DNA of 64,000 nt from Lepisosteus oculatus (lineage: Eukaryota > Chordata > Actinopteri > Semionotiformes > Lepisosteidae), in NCBI RefSeq assembly GCF_040954835.1, contig NC_090698.1, positions 42,940,157 to 43,004,156 of the forward strand. The letters are read 5' to 3'. The notes beneath the pieces are model-generated. The model was not told the DNA's origin, searched no databases, and saw nothing but the letters and a program-made list of their open reading frames with translations. This document shows, in pieces, positions 23,196-34,588 of the stretch (positions within the stretch are counted from its first letter, which is position 1; each line of letters begins with the position of its first letter). The position numbers and the translations under genes are program-made.

Positions 23196-23480
23196 ATATT
23201 ACATGCTGAAAAGAGAAGAAAGAAAACAACGTTTCGGCCGTGGAGCCTTCTTCAGGTGTGAGAAAGACAGGGCAGTAAGCAAAGGTAATGTAGCAGGAGA
23301 ACAAAAGCTGGGAGAGAGGAGGAGCGAGAGGGGGGAGCACGGGACATAAAGAGAGGCCAATCAGGAGGTGTGAAGTCGGGATAGGTGAAGAGAGGTTTTA
23401 AATGAAACCTACAATGAATAGAGAGAATTTAGAAGAAAAGTAGCCTGTCGTTAAGAGAAGGGGGAAGGGCGAAATAACAT
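23196..23480 (-). mobile_element. Older Penelope-like element tail fragment (PLE3)
   Basis: Reverse-strand copy of the PLE 3' tail (cf. 12960-13237 on the plus strand), visibly more diverged than the 11 kb and 62 kb copies. The CTGAAGA...GAAAC box at 23226-23260 is nevertheless unchanged. No coding part remains. Confidence 0.8.
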
Positions 23481-24114
23481 TATGACCTAAGTTATGCCAG
23501 CCACATGCTCAGATTAAAAAAAAATATTTTAAATGAACAGAACCATGAAACTGAGGTTTTTACTAATTCCAGAAGGAGACTTGGGCTCAATAATAACCTG
23601 TTATCTGGATCATTCAACGCAAAATGAAAGTCAAATCAGAGATAATGAAAGTTTTGGGACCAAAAGAAAATATGCTGGGTTAATTTGGAAATATTTACCA
23701 AAGCCCTTCATTAAAAGTTTACTGTCACAAAAGTGAAGCAGATCACATTTCTTGTTATGGTAAATAAACACATTACAAATCCATTTGGAAGTCCAGTATT
23801 GATTACATTCTATACTTAATTTCCATTACTTACACATCATTCTCATTTATAATTAATTTTACCATACGTATGGTGAAATTGCATTAAAAGAGACAAGCCC
23901 TGTATTTGGAAAGCACAACTCCTTTCACATTTGACATGTATAATTATTTAGATCAATATGGCTTATAATTTAATTATAATACTCCAGAATAAAAGGAGAA
24001 TATTCCAATTTATCCTTGAAACCATTTACCATGTTTTGGGTGTATCACATTTCTATCAACAAATCCTATCAAGCTGAGGTGTTCAAACAATCACTGTCTT
24101 ATGCTGATCAACCT

Positions 24115-25151
24115 TTATTTTAAGGTTTTCATTTCACTGCTCCAGGTTCTTTCGGATTGTGTGCTGCTGATCGTCTGTAGATTACTCTTACACTGCAGGA
24201 GACTATGGACTTTCTTCTGGTATTGTGAAGACCCAAAGTAATAAACCACAGGGTCCAGACAGCAGCTCACACTGCCAATACACATGGAGAGAAGAAAGGC
24301 CATGTAGGACTTATCATTGTATCCAGTGGCAAACTGAGCATAGTGAATGAGCAAGACAATGTTAGTTGGCAGGAAACAAACAACAAAAACAGTGAAAACA
24401 GTAATGGCCATGAAAATTGCTCTTGACTTCTTGGTCCTGTTGGCTGCATTGGAAGCCTTGAGGCACCGAATGATACGGACGTAACAAACAGTGATACAAA
24501 TCAACGGTATGTAGAAAAAAATGGAGCAGAAAATTGGAAAGAAGTAAAGGTAGTAACCCTTAAGCTCTTCAAATTTCAGCACATCATGGCAGGTAGTAAT
24601 GTTCAGTTCCGATACATCGACAGTCTGCTCAGATAGGAGAATGGGCATGACTCCGCCAATGGCGAGCAGCCACATGGTGCAACACACAATCATGGCATTC
24701 TTCCGTCTGCGCCAGGTGAGAGACTTCATGGGATAAACCACAGCCAGTAAGCGGTCCACACTTATACACATCACAAGCAGAACAGAGCAGTACATGTTGC
24801 AGTAGAAGGCAAAAGTTACTATGCGGCACATTGCAGGTCCATATCCCCAGTTATTGCCATTGAAATGGTAAGAAATCTTAAAGGGAAGGAGAAGGACAAA
24901 CAGCAAGTCGGCAACTGCCAGATTCAGCATGTATATCGCTGCTGGCTTCTTCGGACGAATTTTCAAGATGAACATGAAGATTGCAATGGCATTCAGGGGA
25001 CAGCTGATGATGAACACCAGTGTATAAACAGTAGGGATAAGAATGGTCATCAGAGGTCCAGTGAGATATTCCTTGGCCTCCTTTGGTATGTTCCCACGTG
25101 TTGTATTATCAACAGGGCTGAAAATCAATGGAAAATTTCGATCTTGGATCT
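24115..25151 (-). CDS. Protease-activated receptor 1-like, gene 2, exon 2
   Basis: Second intact receptor of the cluster, about 369 residues when joined to exon 1 at 31162-31234. Seen: TM1 to TM7 in one frame; ECL2 ELNITTCHDVLKFEEL with an NIT glycosylation site; SVDRLL; LDPVVYYFG; LLQCKS after TM7; and a short tail ending MKTLK. The acceptor TTTTTCCATTTCAG precedes AG that completes a Glu codon (phase 1). The predicted cut is IQDR|NFPLIF, with Arg at P1 and Phe at ligand position 2. The exposed ectodomain is only about 28 residues, includes NTT, and has no hirudin-like acidic stretch, so thrombin exosite docking as in PAR1 is not expected. Stop TAA at 24115-24117 overlaps an AATAAA. From TM1 to TM4 it is almost identical to genes 1 and 4. 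Confidence 0.95.
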
Positions 25152-25288
25152 CTGAAATGGAAAAATACAATTAATGGATTTGTTCAAATTAATTAAAGTA
25201 ATAAAATGTATTAAGTGTCATTCCCACTTTAGGAGGCAGGGGTAATGATAATGATGATGAACAAAACTAAGCATTAATAAAAAGCAAT

Positions 25289-26341
25289 TGTCACGAAAGT
25301 CGGAAGGGATGAACCGTGAAGAGGCAGAAGAGCGGAAAAAGACACATATGCATAGTTGTGGAACGGGGGATTAGCCCGGGCTCAGCAGTTCAGGAGTCGA
25401 ATAGAAACTAGGGCCGGGCGATAATTCGATGACGATAATTATCGCAATATAATTTTCCTTGATATAATTTTAACAAAAGTTCGATAAATGTTCGATATAT
25501 ATGTTTATGCTTTGCGCATGATAGGCGCATGCGCACAAAATACTGCGCGAGTGCGCGTGCGTGTTGCAGACCGGGCAGCTAACGTGGTGGTGTTTACCCA
25601 CACGGTGGTGGCTGACAGGATTGTAGTTAGAGCGGAGAAATGAGCGACACTGAAGCAAATGTAGTGCTGCCAATGACCAGCTCGAAGGATGATGACATCA
25701 TTGACAGAAAAGGTCATTCAACTTCGGTAATTTGGAGATATTTTGGCTTTTTACGATCAGACATAAAACAGAGCACTTTAAACTTTGCAGTCTTTCTGAG
25801 CCATCTTCTATGTGTGTTTTATCACACTGCAGTATTTAATTTTTCTATTAAGATATTTATTTGGTAAATTTTACTCAAGCATATTTTGACATAAAAAAGA
25901 CTTGAATACTCTCTACCTCAGATTTGTTTCTGCTGTTTAGCAAGTGTTTGTTGTGTTCTTAAAATAAAGAGTTGTTTAATTTACCTATTAACTGTCTGGT
26001 TTCTTCAACTTTCACTCAGGAGAAAAAAATCTGCCTTTAAACTTGAAAGAAATAATGATTTGCCATTTATCGTGATAATTATCAATATCGACTGATATGA
26101 AAATTTTTATCGTGATAATGTTTTTGTCCATATCACCCAGCCCTAATAGAAACCAAAGCCCTCAAGCAGCGGATGTGGGGTGACCTGGTGCTAGGCGGGT
26201 CTCAGGACATCCAAACATCAATGCTGAGCGAAGGTGAATCAGTGACCGGGAAATATAAAGCCCCAGAGAGAGAGACACCGAAAGGACAGCAAAGCATCGG
26301 AAGCTAGGGACAGGACAGAGTAGGGGCGCCCTCTGGCTGCA
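25289..26341. mobile_element. LTR-like unit (TGTCACG...) split by a hAT insertion
   Basis: The outer sequence (25289-25408 and 26146-26341) is related to the unit at 2210-2539: TGTCACG start, gaaccgtg, then gcgggtctcaggacatcc and ccctctggctgcag. It looks incomplete at its far end. A 737-bp hAT derivative sits inside it. It lies in the intron of receptor gene 2. No coding capacity of its own. Confidence 0.65.
25409..26145 (+). mobile_element. hAT deletion derivative with BED-finger remnant
   Basis: Ends are TAGGGCCGGGCGATAA and the inverse ATCACCCAGCCCTA, flanked by an exact 8-bp target repeat atagaaac (25401-25408 and 26146-26153), the hAT hallmark. Inside, a plus frame from ATG 25640 reads MSDTEANVV, then SVIWRYFGFLRSD, which resembles the start of a BED-type zinc finger of ZBED/hAT transposases. 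It stops soon after, because the rest of the transposase is missing. This is an internally deleted, non-autonomous copy that would need a transposase supplied in trans. Confidence 0.88.
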
Positions 26342-26870
26342 GAAACATCTTCATGTTAGTTAAGAGATTTGCAAATGCTCAGGTTGCTCAGTGACAACTT
26401 TTTTCTTTTATTTATTTTTTTCATTTGCTTTTGAAAACACGACTGCTTAAGCAAATTACATTATTGATCCCGCATCACGGTACTGCTATAGTTTTCAAGT
26501 TCGTAATGTATAAAAAGTAAAATCAGAACAGTAAAAAAGAACTACTGTATACATGTATGTGGGTTTCCTATTTCATGAAATAATTAAATAAACTTCACAA
26601 CATGGGAAGCACTGCAAGACAGATCATTTTACCTACTGTACACATTTGAACTGCATGACATGAAACATAATGAAGGGAGAGAAGTGTAGAGAATAAAATG
26701 AATTAATCTGTCAATATTCTTGAAACTGAGTGAAATGTTACTGGGTGGCATGGTCTATTGTATATATTCATTATATATCTAAGACTAATTAAAAGAAGTC
26801 TCATTCTATATTCAAGCACAACCAGTGGGTTCCTTCACTGTCAATTGTCCATAGAACACATGTGTTCAGA
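26342..26870. other. Intronic spacer of gene 2, nothing recognised
   Basis: AT-rich, no coding or repeat signature recognised. Confidence 0.35.
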
Positions 26871-27136
26871 GGGGTGGCAGGCTGGAAAAGTGGTTAGCAT
26901 TGTCTCCTCGCAGAGCTGGGACCCTGGGTTCATTTCCTGACCTGGGGTGCCATCTGAGTGGATTCTATATGTTCTCCCCATGTTTGTGTGAGTTTCCTCT
27001 GTTCTCCGGTTTCTGATATACTGTACTGATAGGATTGTTGCCTTCTGAGATGTCCCTGGTGTGTGCGTGTATCTGTGTGTTACTCTCCCGTGACCCTGAA
27101 TTGGATGAAGGGGCTAGAAAATGGAAGGATGGATGA
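26871..27136 (+). repeat. tRNA-type SINE
   Basis: Starts ggggtggcaggctggaaaag with an A-box-like tggttagca and a B-box-like gggttcattt. It continues through the tgttctccccatgtttgtgtg core and ends in the ggatgga tail. The same family, in either orientation, recurs at 29784, 31868, 34417, 46044, 50418, 52019 and 55178. Confidence 0.75.
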
Positions 27137-27495
27137 TCAAATGTTTAGCAAGTCATCAAAAGACAAAGAGAACATCTGCATACTCACAGCTTTCACATAT
27201 TCAATCCTGACCATCCACTCTCCTGCTGCAATCACTGTACTCCACACCAAAAAAGGACAACAGCCGTCTCCACAGTCAGAGCTATATAAGTGCATAGAAC
27301 TATTTGCATTTCAAACAATGATTATCAACTACTGCAAGCTTCCAGCTACACAATGTGGATTACAGGTCTTGCAGAAATCCCATCCTAATATTTTCAGTAA
27401 AAGCAATGAAGCAACAAATCCATGACCATTATAAAGTAGTTAAGAGGAGCTTCTGGATGTCTACTGTCTTAATCATGCTCATCAAGTAGCAGCTT

Positions 27496-28064
27496 ATAAT
27501 AATAATTGCTTACACTTTTATAGCACTTTTCTGGACACTCCACTCAAAGCGCTTTACAGGTAATGGGGTCTCCCCTCCACCACCACCAATGTGCAGCATC
27601 CACCTGGATGATGCGACGGCAGCCATAGTGCGCCAGAACGCTCACCACACATCAGCTGTTAGTGGGGAGGAGAGCAGAGAGTAATGAAGCCAATTCATAG
27701 ATAGGAGGTCATGATTGGAAAGGGCTAATGGGAAATTTGGCCAGGACGCTGGGGTTACACCCCTACTCTTTTCAAGAAACGCCCTGGGATTTTTAATGAC
27801 CACAGAGAGTTGGGACCTTGGTTTTATGTCTCATCCAAAGGACGACACCTGTTTACAGTATAGTGTCCCTGTCACTATACTGGGGCATTAGGACCCATGT
27901 GGACCACAGGGTGAGCACCCCCTACTGGCCCCACTAATACTTCTTCCAGCAGCAACCTTAGTTTTTCCCAGGAGGTCTCCCATCCAGGTACTGACCAGCC
28001 TCACACCTGCTGAGCTTCAGTGGGTTGCCAGTTGTGAGTTGCAGGGTGATATGGCTGCTGGCAG
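27496..28064 (-). repeat. 5S-rRNA-headed Deu-type SINE (full length)
   Basis: On the minus strand the element begins near 28064 with a 5S rRNA-like segment (gaagctcagcaggtgtgagg, then ggatgggagacctcctggg). It passes through the Deu-type core (tggatgagacataaaacc, ggccaaatttcccat, gccgtcgcatcatccaggtgg) and ends with gcgctttgagtggagtgtcc, a tataa-like stretch and an ATT tail. This order matches the SINE3/Deu superfamily. It lies in the intron of receptor gene 2. Confidence 0.82.
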
Positions 28065-28654
28065 TGTAGTTAATGTAGTAGATGTAGTTATACATTTGTG
28101 CAATTAAGTAAATGGTTTATCAGGTCTTATGAGTCAACAGATCTTATGGTCATTGCATCTATCTGGCTCTTTCAGTTGCGAACCTAGGTTTCAGGCTTGG
28201 GAAGGCAGGGACAATCTTATTTTTGGAGTGCAACAAGAGCCCTCTTACAGTTTGCTGGTGTGGTCATCTGAAAAGGAAGATCTAGCAGAAGGAATGAATT
28301 GCTGGATAGTGAGACATTGGTGGGTAAAATTTCAAAAACAGTTAGAAGCTCTTGCAAAAATGTACTTAATTCTTTTCAGGAAGACACAGTTTAGCGAAGT
28401 ACATCACAGAATGGACACTGATTTTACAACATACAGTTTATGGCTCTTAACCATTTTGTCTGTGGCCACAAGGCAACCATTATACTGCCTGGAGAAGGGG
28501 TTACAACACTACATTCTAAGTGTCAGGACACTTAAACATTATTGTCTTGAAATTAATTATCTGTTCACACACTATCATGCACAGCCTGCATTCATAGTCC
28601 TGCATTATCCGAAATAACCTGTGCTCACTGTCCTGAATATGCTCAGGACCGCAC
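28065..28654. other. Intronic spacer, no supported gene
   Basis: A plus-strand frame of 162 codons (28129-28617) is open but has no recognisable domain, no splice context and no paralogue in the window. I do not call it a gene. Confidence 0.35.
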
Positions 28655-29296
28655 AGATATTCAAGTAATTACCCCCCAGAGGGAACCTGGATGCAAAGGC
28701 AACATGAAAGAAAGAGGAAGAGGAGGGAGGAGGATGGAATTCAAAACACTTAGATGTTTGTGTTCGTGGTTAGGGATTAAATAGGAAGGAGAAAATTGAA
28801 TGACAGAGGAAGGGGCGGAGCACACAGGGAACAGATAGGTAGAATGGGAGGATCCTTATGCATAGCCTTGAATCCTGCAGAATGTAGAGTAGCGCAGGGA
28901 CAATATCCAAAACATGTAGTCCAGGGGCTTGGTCGATTGGAGAAGCAATGAGTCCAGTAACCAGAGAAATCGGAGAAAGACAATCCAAAAAACAGAATCC
29001 AAAGAGCGTGGTCAAAAAAAGCAGGAGCAAAGATTAGGAACCAGGAGGTCAGTCAAAAAGGTTGAAACACACACAAGAGAATACTACAGGAAGCTTCTCA
29101 ATAGTGAGCCTGGGTTGGTGCGTGAGGGAACTTTAAATACTGAAGGGAAAGATGGTTGGACAATTAGTCCAGGAGTGAGAATTTGTGGAATCTGGTGAAA
29201 GTGAGAATGTGATGGGTTCAGTTTAGGAATGAGATTGTGAAACAGTGGGTTTGGGAATGTAACGGTGTTAGAGAGAGAGCGTGCTGGGCATGACAC
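28655..29296 (-). mobile_element. LTR-like unit (TGTCATGCCC... on the minus strand)
   Basis: On the minus strand the unit begins TGTCATGCCCAGCACGC at 29296 and has a TATA-like TATTTAAAG about 160 bases in, followed by a pyrimidine-rich downstream half, like the units at 10656 and 34589. The far end near 28655 is uncertain. No coding capacity was recognised. Confidence 0.45.
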
Positions 29297-29783
29297 ATAC
29301 TGTATAAACCTAGTATTGAGTTACACCAAAGAAATATACCCTCTATTTTATAATGTTCTTACAAACCACCTCATCATACTGCAGGTGTCTCCTTTGCTTG
29401 AGATGGACTATCTACTTTTAAAGACTTTGGCAAAATGTTAGGTTTTGTTTCTTTCAAGAAAAAAGAAGGAGTTTCATTTCATGAGTTTCAAAGAACCGTG
29501 TAGGACTGGGTCATTTGGTGGGCAAGTAATTTGAGAAAATTACAGATCTGGCATGTATTAACTTCACAAGCAGAGAGAAAGGTTGACTTTTGGGAATGAG
29601 GCTACCATTAATTGCAGATTATAATAACCTGTCTTGAGTAATACAGAAGAAAGTTATACATGGGAGTATAGTTTACAGGGTGGTGGAGTTGGAGTCTACA
29701 ACAAAAGCTGGGGGGGGTGGGGGTGGCAGCAGTCAAGTTCAAATGATCTTCAGCTGTCTTAAATCGAAGTAATTTCCTAATTT

Positions 29784-30122
29784 TCCATCCATCCATTATC
29801 TAAACACTTTATCTAATACTAGGTTGCAGGGTAGCCAGAGCCTACACTGGCAAACAATGGGCAAAAAGCAGTTTACACCTCAGATGGGACACCAGTCCAT
29901 TGCAGGGCAGACACAGACACAGACACGAACACACTCACACCAGGGCCAGCTTTCCCAGAAGCCAGTAAACCTACTAGTATGTCTTTGAACTGTGGGAGGA
30001 AACCGAGCACCCAGAGCATGGGGACTGAATACAAACTCCACACAGATATCCCATCCCAGGTCTGGAATTGAACCCACTGCCCCAGAACTGCAGGGCAGCA
30101 ATGTGAACCACTGCACCTCCAT
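29784..30122 (-). repeat. tRNA-type SINE
   Basis: Minus-strand copy: the tail tccatccatccatt is at the low end, the gtgggaggaaacc core lies in the middle, and the B- and A-box-like sequences (ggttcaattcc, agtggttcacat) are at the high end. Confidence 0.75.
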
Positions 30123-31161
30123 GAAGCCTTTTCCTCAGTTTAAAAAAATAATACTCTGTGAAAGAAAGTATTCTCCTTTGTATAAGTCTTCTGCATTCCT
30201 GCCCTACTGTACGTAATTTCTTCCTTTGCAGCTACCTCTTGGTTCAAACCTCTCTCTGCTTGAGGATGCCAGTTTCCTCCTTCTACAGCAAACAGGTTGG
30301 CCCTCAGTCAAATTTACTATTGTATAAGGAAACACTCAAAAAACTTTTTTCAGTAAGTGTAATGCTTAGATGTTGCTATGCTTGGCAACATATGAATTAG
30401 TAAAGAAGATTTGAGAAAGCAATGACACAGCAATGCACTTTACTTATTAGTAGGCTTTGTTTTTCAGATTCAAAATGTCTTGCTTTTTCTCAGAAGGGAA
30501 AAAACTACTGGAATCTAAAGTCTTTGCTCATTCCTTTTATCTATTATAAAGATAATTATAATGATATTTATATTATATTTCAATTATTATTATTAATACT
30601 TACCTGCTATATTGCTTTCGGCTCATGCTTTAATTAGATTTGTCTTTTTTTTACCAAACAATATCTCTAAGTATAAAAAAAAATTAGACGGTATTTTCAT
30701 TGTATGCATATATTGTTACTGAAGCCACATAACAACAGCCAAAAAGGCGCTCAGGCCACTTTATGAGTGAAAATGTTGAAAACTGATAAAGAAGAGCTGA
30801 TAAACGTATTGCAATTTTACAATTGTAAATACGTCGCTTGTACTTGTATTCATACTTTGTTGAATTTTATTTTCAGTTTTTATCAAGCATGTTCAAACAA
30901 GTCTAAGGCATTTAGATGTCTGTTTCTGAGCTCATTTGACTAAATTCATATTTACATTGTGTCAACTATAGTTGTTAACTATACAATATACAGTATGTGA
31001 AGAAGAAGCATTTCATTTCCCGTTTCAGTCTACAAGTACTAATTTAGCATATAGAAATATAGGCATATGCGATTTGTACAATCCATTTGTTTAATAAAAT
31101 ATGCACGGGAAAGTACTGATTAAATAACAAAAAAAATGTTTAAAAAGTGAAGTTTTCTCAC
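30123..31161. other. Intronic spacer next to exon 1 of gene 2
   Basis: Very AT-rich. No additional exon or RNA recognised. Confidence 0.4.
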
Positions 31162-31234
31162 CTCCCAATTGCTGTTCAGTTTTAGCAGAAAGTGTTACAA
31201 AAATTAAAAGAAAGAGTACTGTATTGAAGCCCAT
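31162..31234 (-). CDS. Receptor gene 2, exon 1 (signal peptide)
   Basis: ATG at 31234-31232 starts MGFNTVLFLLIFVTLSAKTE, a classical signal peptide, followed by QQLG and a donor G|GTGAGAAAA in phase 1. Joined to 25151 it reads QLG-E-IQDR|NFPLIF in frame across an intron of 6.0 kb. The two-exon layout with a leader-only first exon is the known PAR gene structure. Confidence 0.88.
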
Positions 31235-31395
31235 GGTCGTTGTGTTTGCAGTCCTTCTGTTACGTAGTTCTTTGGAAAAAGAATAAAGTATGAAGCCTAC
31301 ACGAGTAATCAACAAAATTATAGCGCTGAGATATTGAAACGCCCTACATCTCTTGCCAGTGCGCTCTGCTAGCTGTCAGTATTACAGTTTCCTTG

Positions 31396-31403
31396 TATTT
31401 ATA
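31396..31403 (-). promoter_or_regulatory. Candidate TATA box of receptor gene 2
   Basis: TATAAATA on the minus strand lies about 162 bases upstream of the gene 2 ATG and would place a start site near 31370 with a 5' leader of roughly 135 bases. Position and match are good; there is no expression evidence. Confidence 0.5.
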
Positions 31404-31867
31404 GCATTACGCAATGCTGCTTTCTACCTCTGGGATACAAACTGAATTACACGTAGGAAAATAAATGACCATCAATCATGAATAGACCTAAATAGACCGA
31501 TTTTGTCAAAGTTTCCCATTAAATACAGTATACAGAATAGTATAGAAAAGACCATATGAAATAAAAAAGACCGCAATTATTCACCTGTGTTCACATGAGC
31601 TGAGAGTAGTAGAAGTTACAATTAGTAACTACAGTACATATATTCACATATACAGTAATATTGTAACAATATGCATATTATTAAATGTTAATATACAGTA
31701 CCTTCCAGGGTACTGATATATTTGATAGAAAGACTAGTTTCTTGAAATAAATAGGTAGAAACAAAATCAGAAAAAAAGAATAAATCATGTTCTAAGTTAT
31801 GAAGAATTATCTTGGCTATGATAATTTTTCTGTGGTTGTAAACTTTAGGTTTAGGTGTTTCATTAAA

Positions 31868-32165
31868 TATATTGAATTCCGGACCTGGGGTGCTATCTTC
31901 ATGGGTTTTGTATTTTCTTCCTGTGTTCAAGTGGGTTTCATCGGGGTGCCCCAGTTTCTCCCCTCAGTCAAAAAACATTCTACAAGGTTAATTGGATTCT
32001 GGGAAAATTAACCTAGGTGTGAGGTGTGTCTGTGCCAATGTACAGTATGTCCATCTGCCCTGTGATGGACTGGCGTCCAGTCCAAGGTGTATCTCGCACC
32101 TGTTGCTTGTTTGACAGATAGAGTGATGCTGTCCACTCTAGCTCCTCTGCAACCCAGAAGTGAAA
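31868..32165 (+). repeat. tRNA-type SINE (5' incomplete)
   Basis: Begins at the B-box side (attccggacctggggtgc), runs through the gtgggtttc core and the tgccctgtgatggactggcg segment, and ends close to the next SINE. Confidence 0.65.
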
Positions 32166-32187
32166 GAAAAGGTTAGGAAATTGGCTT

Positions 32188-32348
32188 CATTACTCTGTTC
32201 TCCTCCTCACTGATAGCTGATCTGTGGTGAGCGTTCTGGCGCACTATGGCAGCCGTCGCATCATCCAAGTGTAGCTGCACATTGGTGGTGGTGAAGGGGA
32301 GTCCCCATTACATGTAAAGTGCTTTGAGTGGAGTGTCTAAAAAAGCAT
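32188..32348 (+). repeat. Deu-type SINE, 3' part
   Basis: Contains ggcttcattactctg, gagcgttctggcgcactatgg, cattggtggtgg and the tail gtgctttgagtggagtg, then runs into the AAT microsatellite. The 5S head is absent. Confidence 0.75.
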
Positions 32349-32361
32349 TATATGAGTGTAA

Positions 32362-32363
32362 GA

Positions 32364-32414
<51 letters not shown>

Positions 32415-32416
32415 TG

Positions 32417-32468
<52 letters not shown>
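32362..32468 (+). repeat. (AAT)n-(ATT)n microsatellite
   Basis: Around seventeen AAT units are followed, after a short attgttgtt centre, by a similar run of ATT. The two halves are complementary and could fold into a long hairpin. It grew from the SINE tail just upstream. Confidence 0.9.
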
Positions 32469-34416
32469 AATGAGTGGAAGGACAGATACATGTATCATAA
32501 CCGACTCCTGAGGATAATCAATATTGCCCCTTTCAGCTTTACTATTTCCTTGTTATGCCATAGGTTCTTTTGAGTCCATGTTACCATTAATTTGCTATAC
32601 AGTACCTATTGATTGGGGTCTGCACTTAACTGTGAAAAACATTGCCTTAATTGCAATTGCTTTCACACAACATCTCCCCTTTTGAGAGATGAATTTGAAA
32701 ACATGGTCATATCATTTTATCTCTTGCCATTAAGCTCTTTCTTAGTCATATTTAAAGTGAAGTAATGAATTTCGGTAATGCATGAAGGCACTCCAGAGAG
32801 ATTCTAAAAGCAGTAGAGGGGGAAATGTTGCCCAAAACTAAACCTTTGGGTTTTTAATGTGTTGCATAGTGCTATGTCTAAAAACCCAACACTAATGGGA
32901 GAGGTCCATTTAAGCAGCAAAAACATTATTCAAATTATTTAATTAAAATGAAAAAAATGGAATGGCATTTACAAGAATAGTTTGAAACTTGTAGCTTGGT
33001 GTTGATGAAAGAAATCAGATCTTTGTACTGACTGATCATGTAGGTTTAGGTTGCTCTAATTTTGGGCGGATGACAAACTAATCATAAACAAAATTTTGTG
33101 AAAATCCAGTTCCATTATTTATTCAGTCAGGGTTATTTATTAATTGTATAGTTCATGTTCACATTTTTTAATCTATGCTTTCTTGCATTTTGTGCTTTGT
33201 TGACTGATTTATCAGAGTTCTTCCGAATTGAAAGTTATAGGAAAATAAATCATAGACTAAGTAAAAGAACTGTATTTGTATTGGGTAAAGAAGGAAGTGT
33301 CCATGCCTTTAACACTTTTTTCCTAGAGATTCGTAGTCTCTGAATCACAGTGAACATCACAGTAAATGTCAAAAGGTTATCCTCCTGTGAAAAACAGGAT
33401 ATTCTGATATTCTACTTGCCATATCAATGTGCACTTAAATAGCTACAGTACAAGTTGTTTAGAAGCATGGTTTGTGCATGGTTTGTGTCAGTAGGTGGGT
33501 ATATCTAAAGTACTTGTTATTTTTCTTCTCACATCTATCAAACAATTAACACTTAGAAAATTTAAGCTCTATCAGTCTGCACGTGTGATGATTGTTATTG
33601 GCATACCGAAATACAGACAGAAAATCTGTCTTGTAGGTTTGAGTAGTAAAGAATGATAGTAATATAAATAATTATATTGTTAAAACTCTGTACATGCTGC
33701 TAGTGCTAAATATTTACCAGCTTGTTGAAATGCCTTTCTTTCTTGTGATATCTCTGTGATTAGCCCACTTTGCTTTGTTTTTCTGTGTTGTTAGTAAGCT
33801 CCATTGGGCTTTTTCGTGTTTTTGTTCTGTTTATATGCTGCCAATCTCAAATATCATTCAGTGCAACTTCATAAGTTACAAAAGATAGATACAGCTACAA
33901 TAAGGAGAGATATTGAGCCAATATATTTTGATGCATCTCACCCATTGTAGAATCTTTGAACACAATAACACAGGGACAGCTAACAAATGATACACCGTGG
34001 AAAAAATAAACTTTGAGTGCCGTGTTCGCTTCCGATTTAGGTTTCATGTAAGACTAATGACTTAAAGGATCCCAGCTGAGTAAAGAATGAGCTGGAGAGA
34101 CCTGGCCCAGACTAAACTGGCAGATGCAGGAGATGTAGAAGAAGTTTAGCAACAAGCATTGTAAGAACAAGTAGGCTGCAGTGGTGATAATGAGGAGATC
34201 CTCAAAAGGTACAGCATGAGTCAGGGTTGTGTGAAAAACCTCATTACCTGGTTGTGAGACAGCGAACAGCATGTAAAAGCTGCTTCCAAAAGCAAAGGAC
34301 AAGGAAGACACCAGTACGTGAAACATGTGGTCTATATATTGTATACAGAGCCTTGTAAATGTATGAGTTAGAAATTATTTACTATGTACACATTTGTACA
34401 CATATTTGTACACATA
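32469..34416. other. Spacer between receptor genes 2 and 4, no supported gene
   Basis: AT-rich. The minus-strand frame at 34054-34326 (90 codons, hydrophobic, starting MFHVLVSSLSFAFGSSFYML) looks membrane-like but matches no family I recognise. Confidence 0.35.
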
Positions 34417-34588
34417 TGCATCCATCCATTTTCTAACCACTTTATCCACTACAGGGCTGGAGGAGAGCCAGGGCCTATCCCAGCAAGCAACAGGCACAAG
34501 GCACGATACACTCTGGGCAGGACACCAGTCCTTCACAGGGCATGCATTAACACCAGAGGAAGCCTATGCGAACACGAGGAGAACATAT
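34417..34588 (-). repeat. tRNA-type SINE, tail half (split by an LTR-like unit)
   Basis: Starts with tccatccattttctaacc and runs to gaggagaacatat, where the LTR-like unit interrupts it. It resumes at 35126 and continues to about 35168 (ggattcagaattgtaccc, gctgcagtgctctg). Confidence 0.75.

Noticed and set aside
27496-28064. A functional 5S rRNA gene
   Set aside because: Only part of the 5S sequence is present, diverged, and followed by the Deu SINE core and tail, so it is a SINE head.
28129-28617. 162-codon plus-strand frame in the gene 2 intron
   Set aside because: Longest orphan frame, but its composition looks random, there is no recognisable motif, and it begins just after a SINE end.
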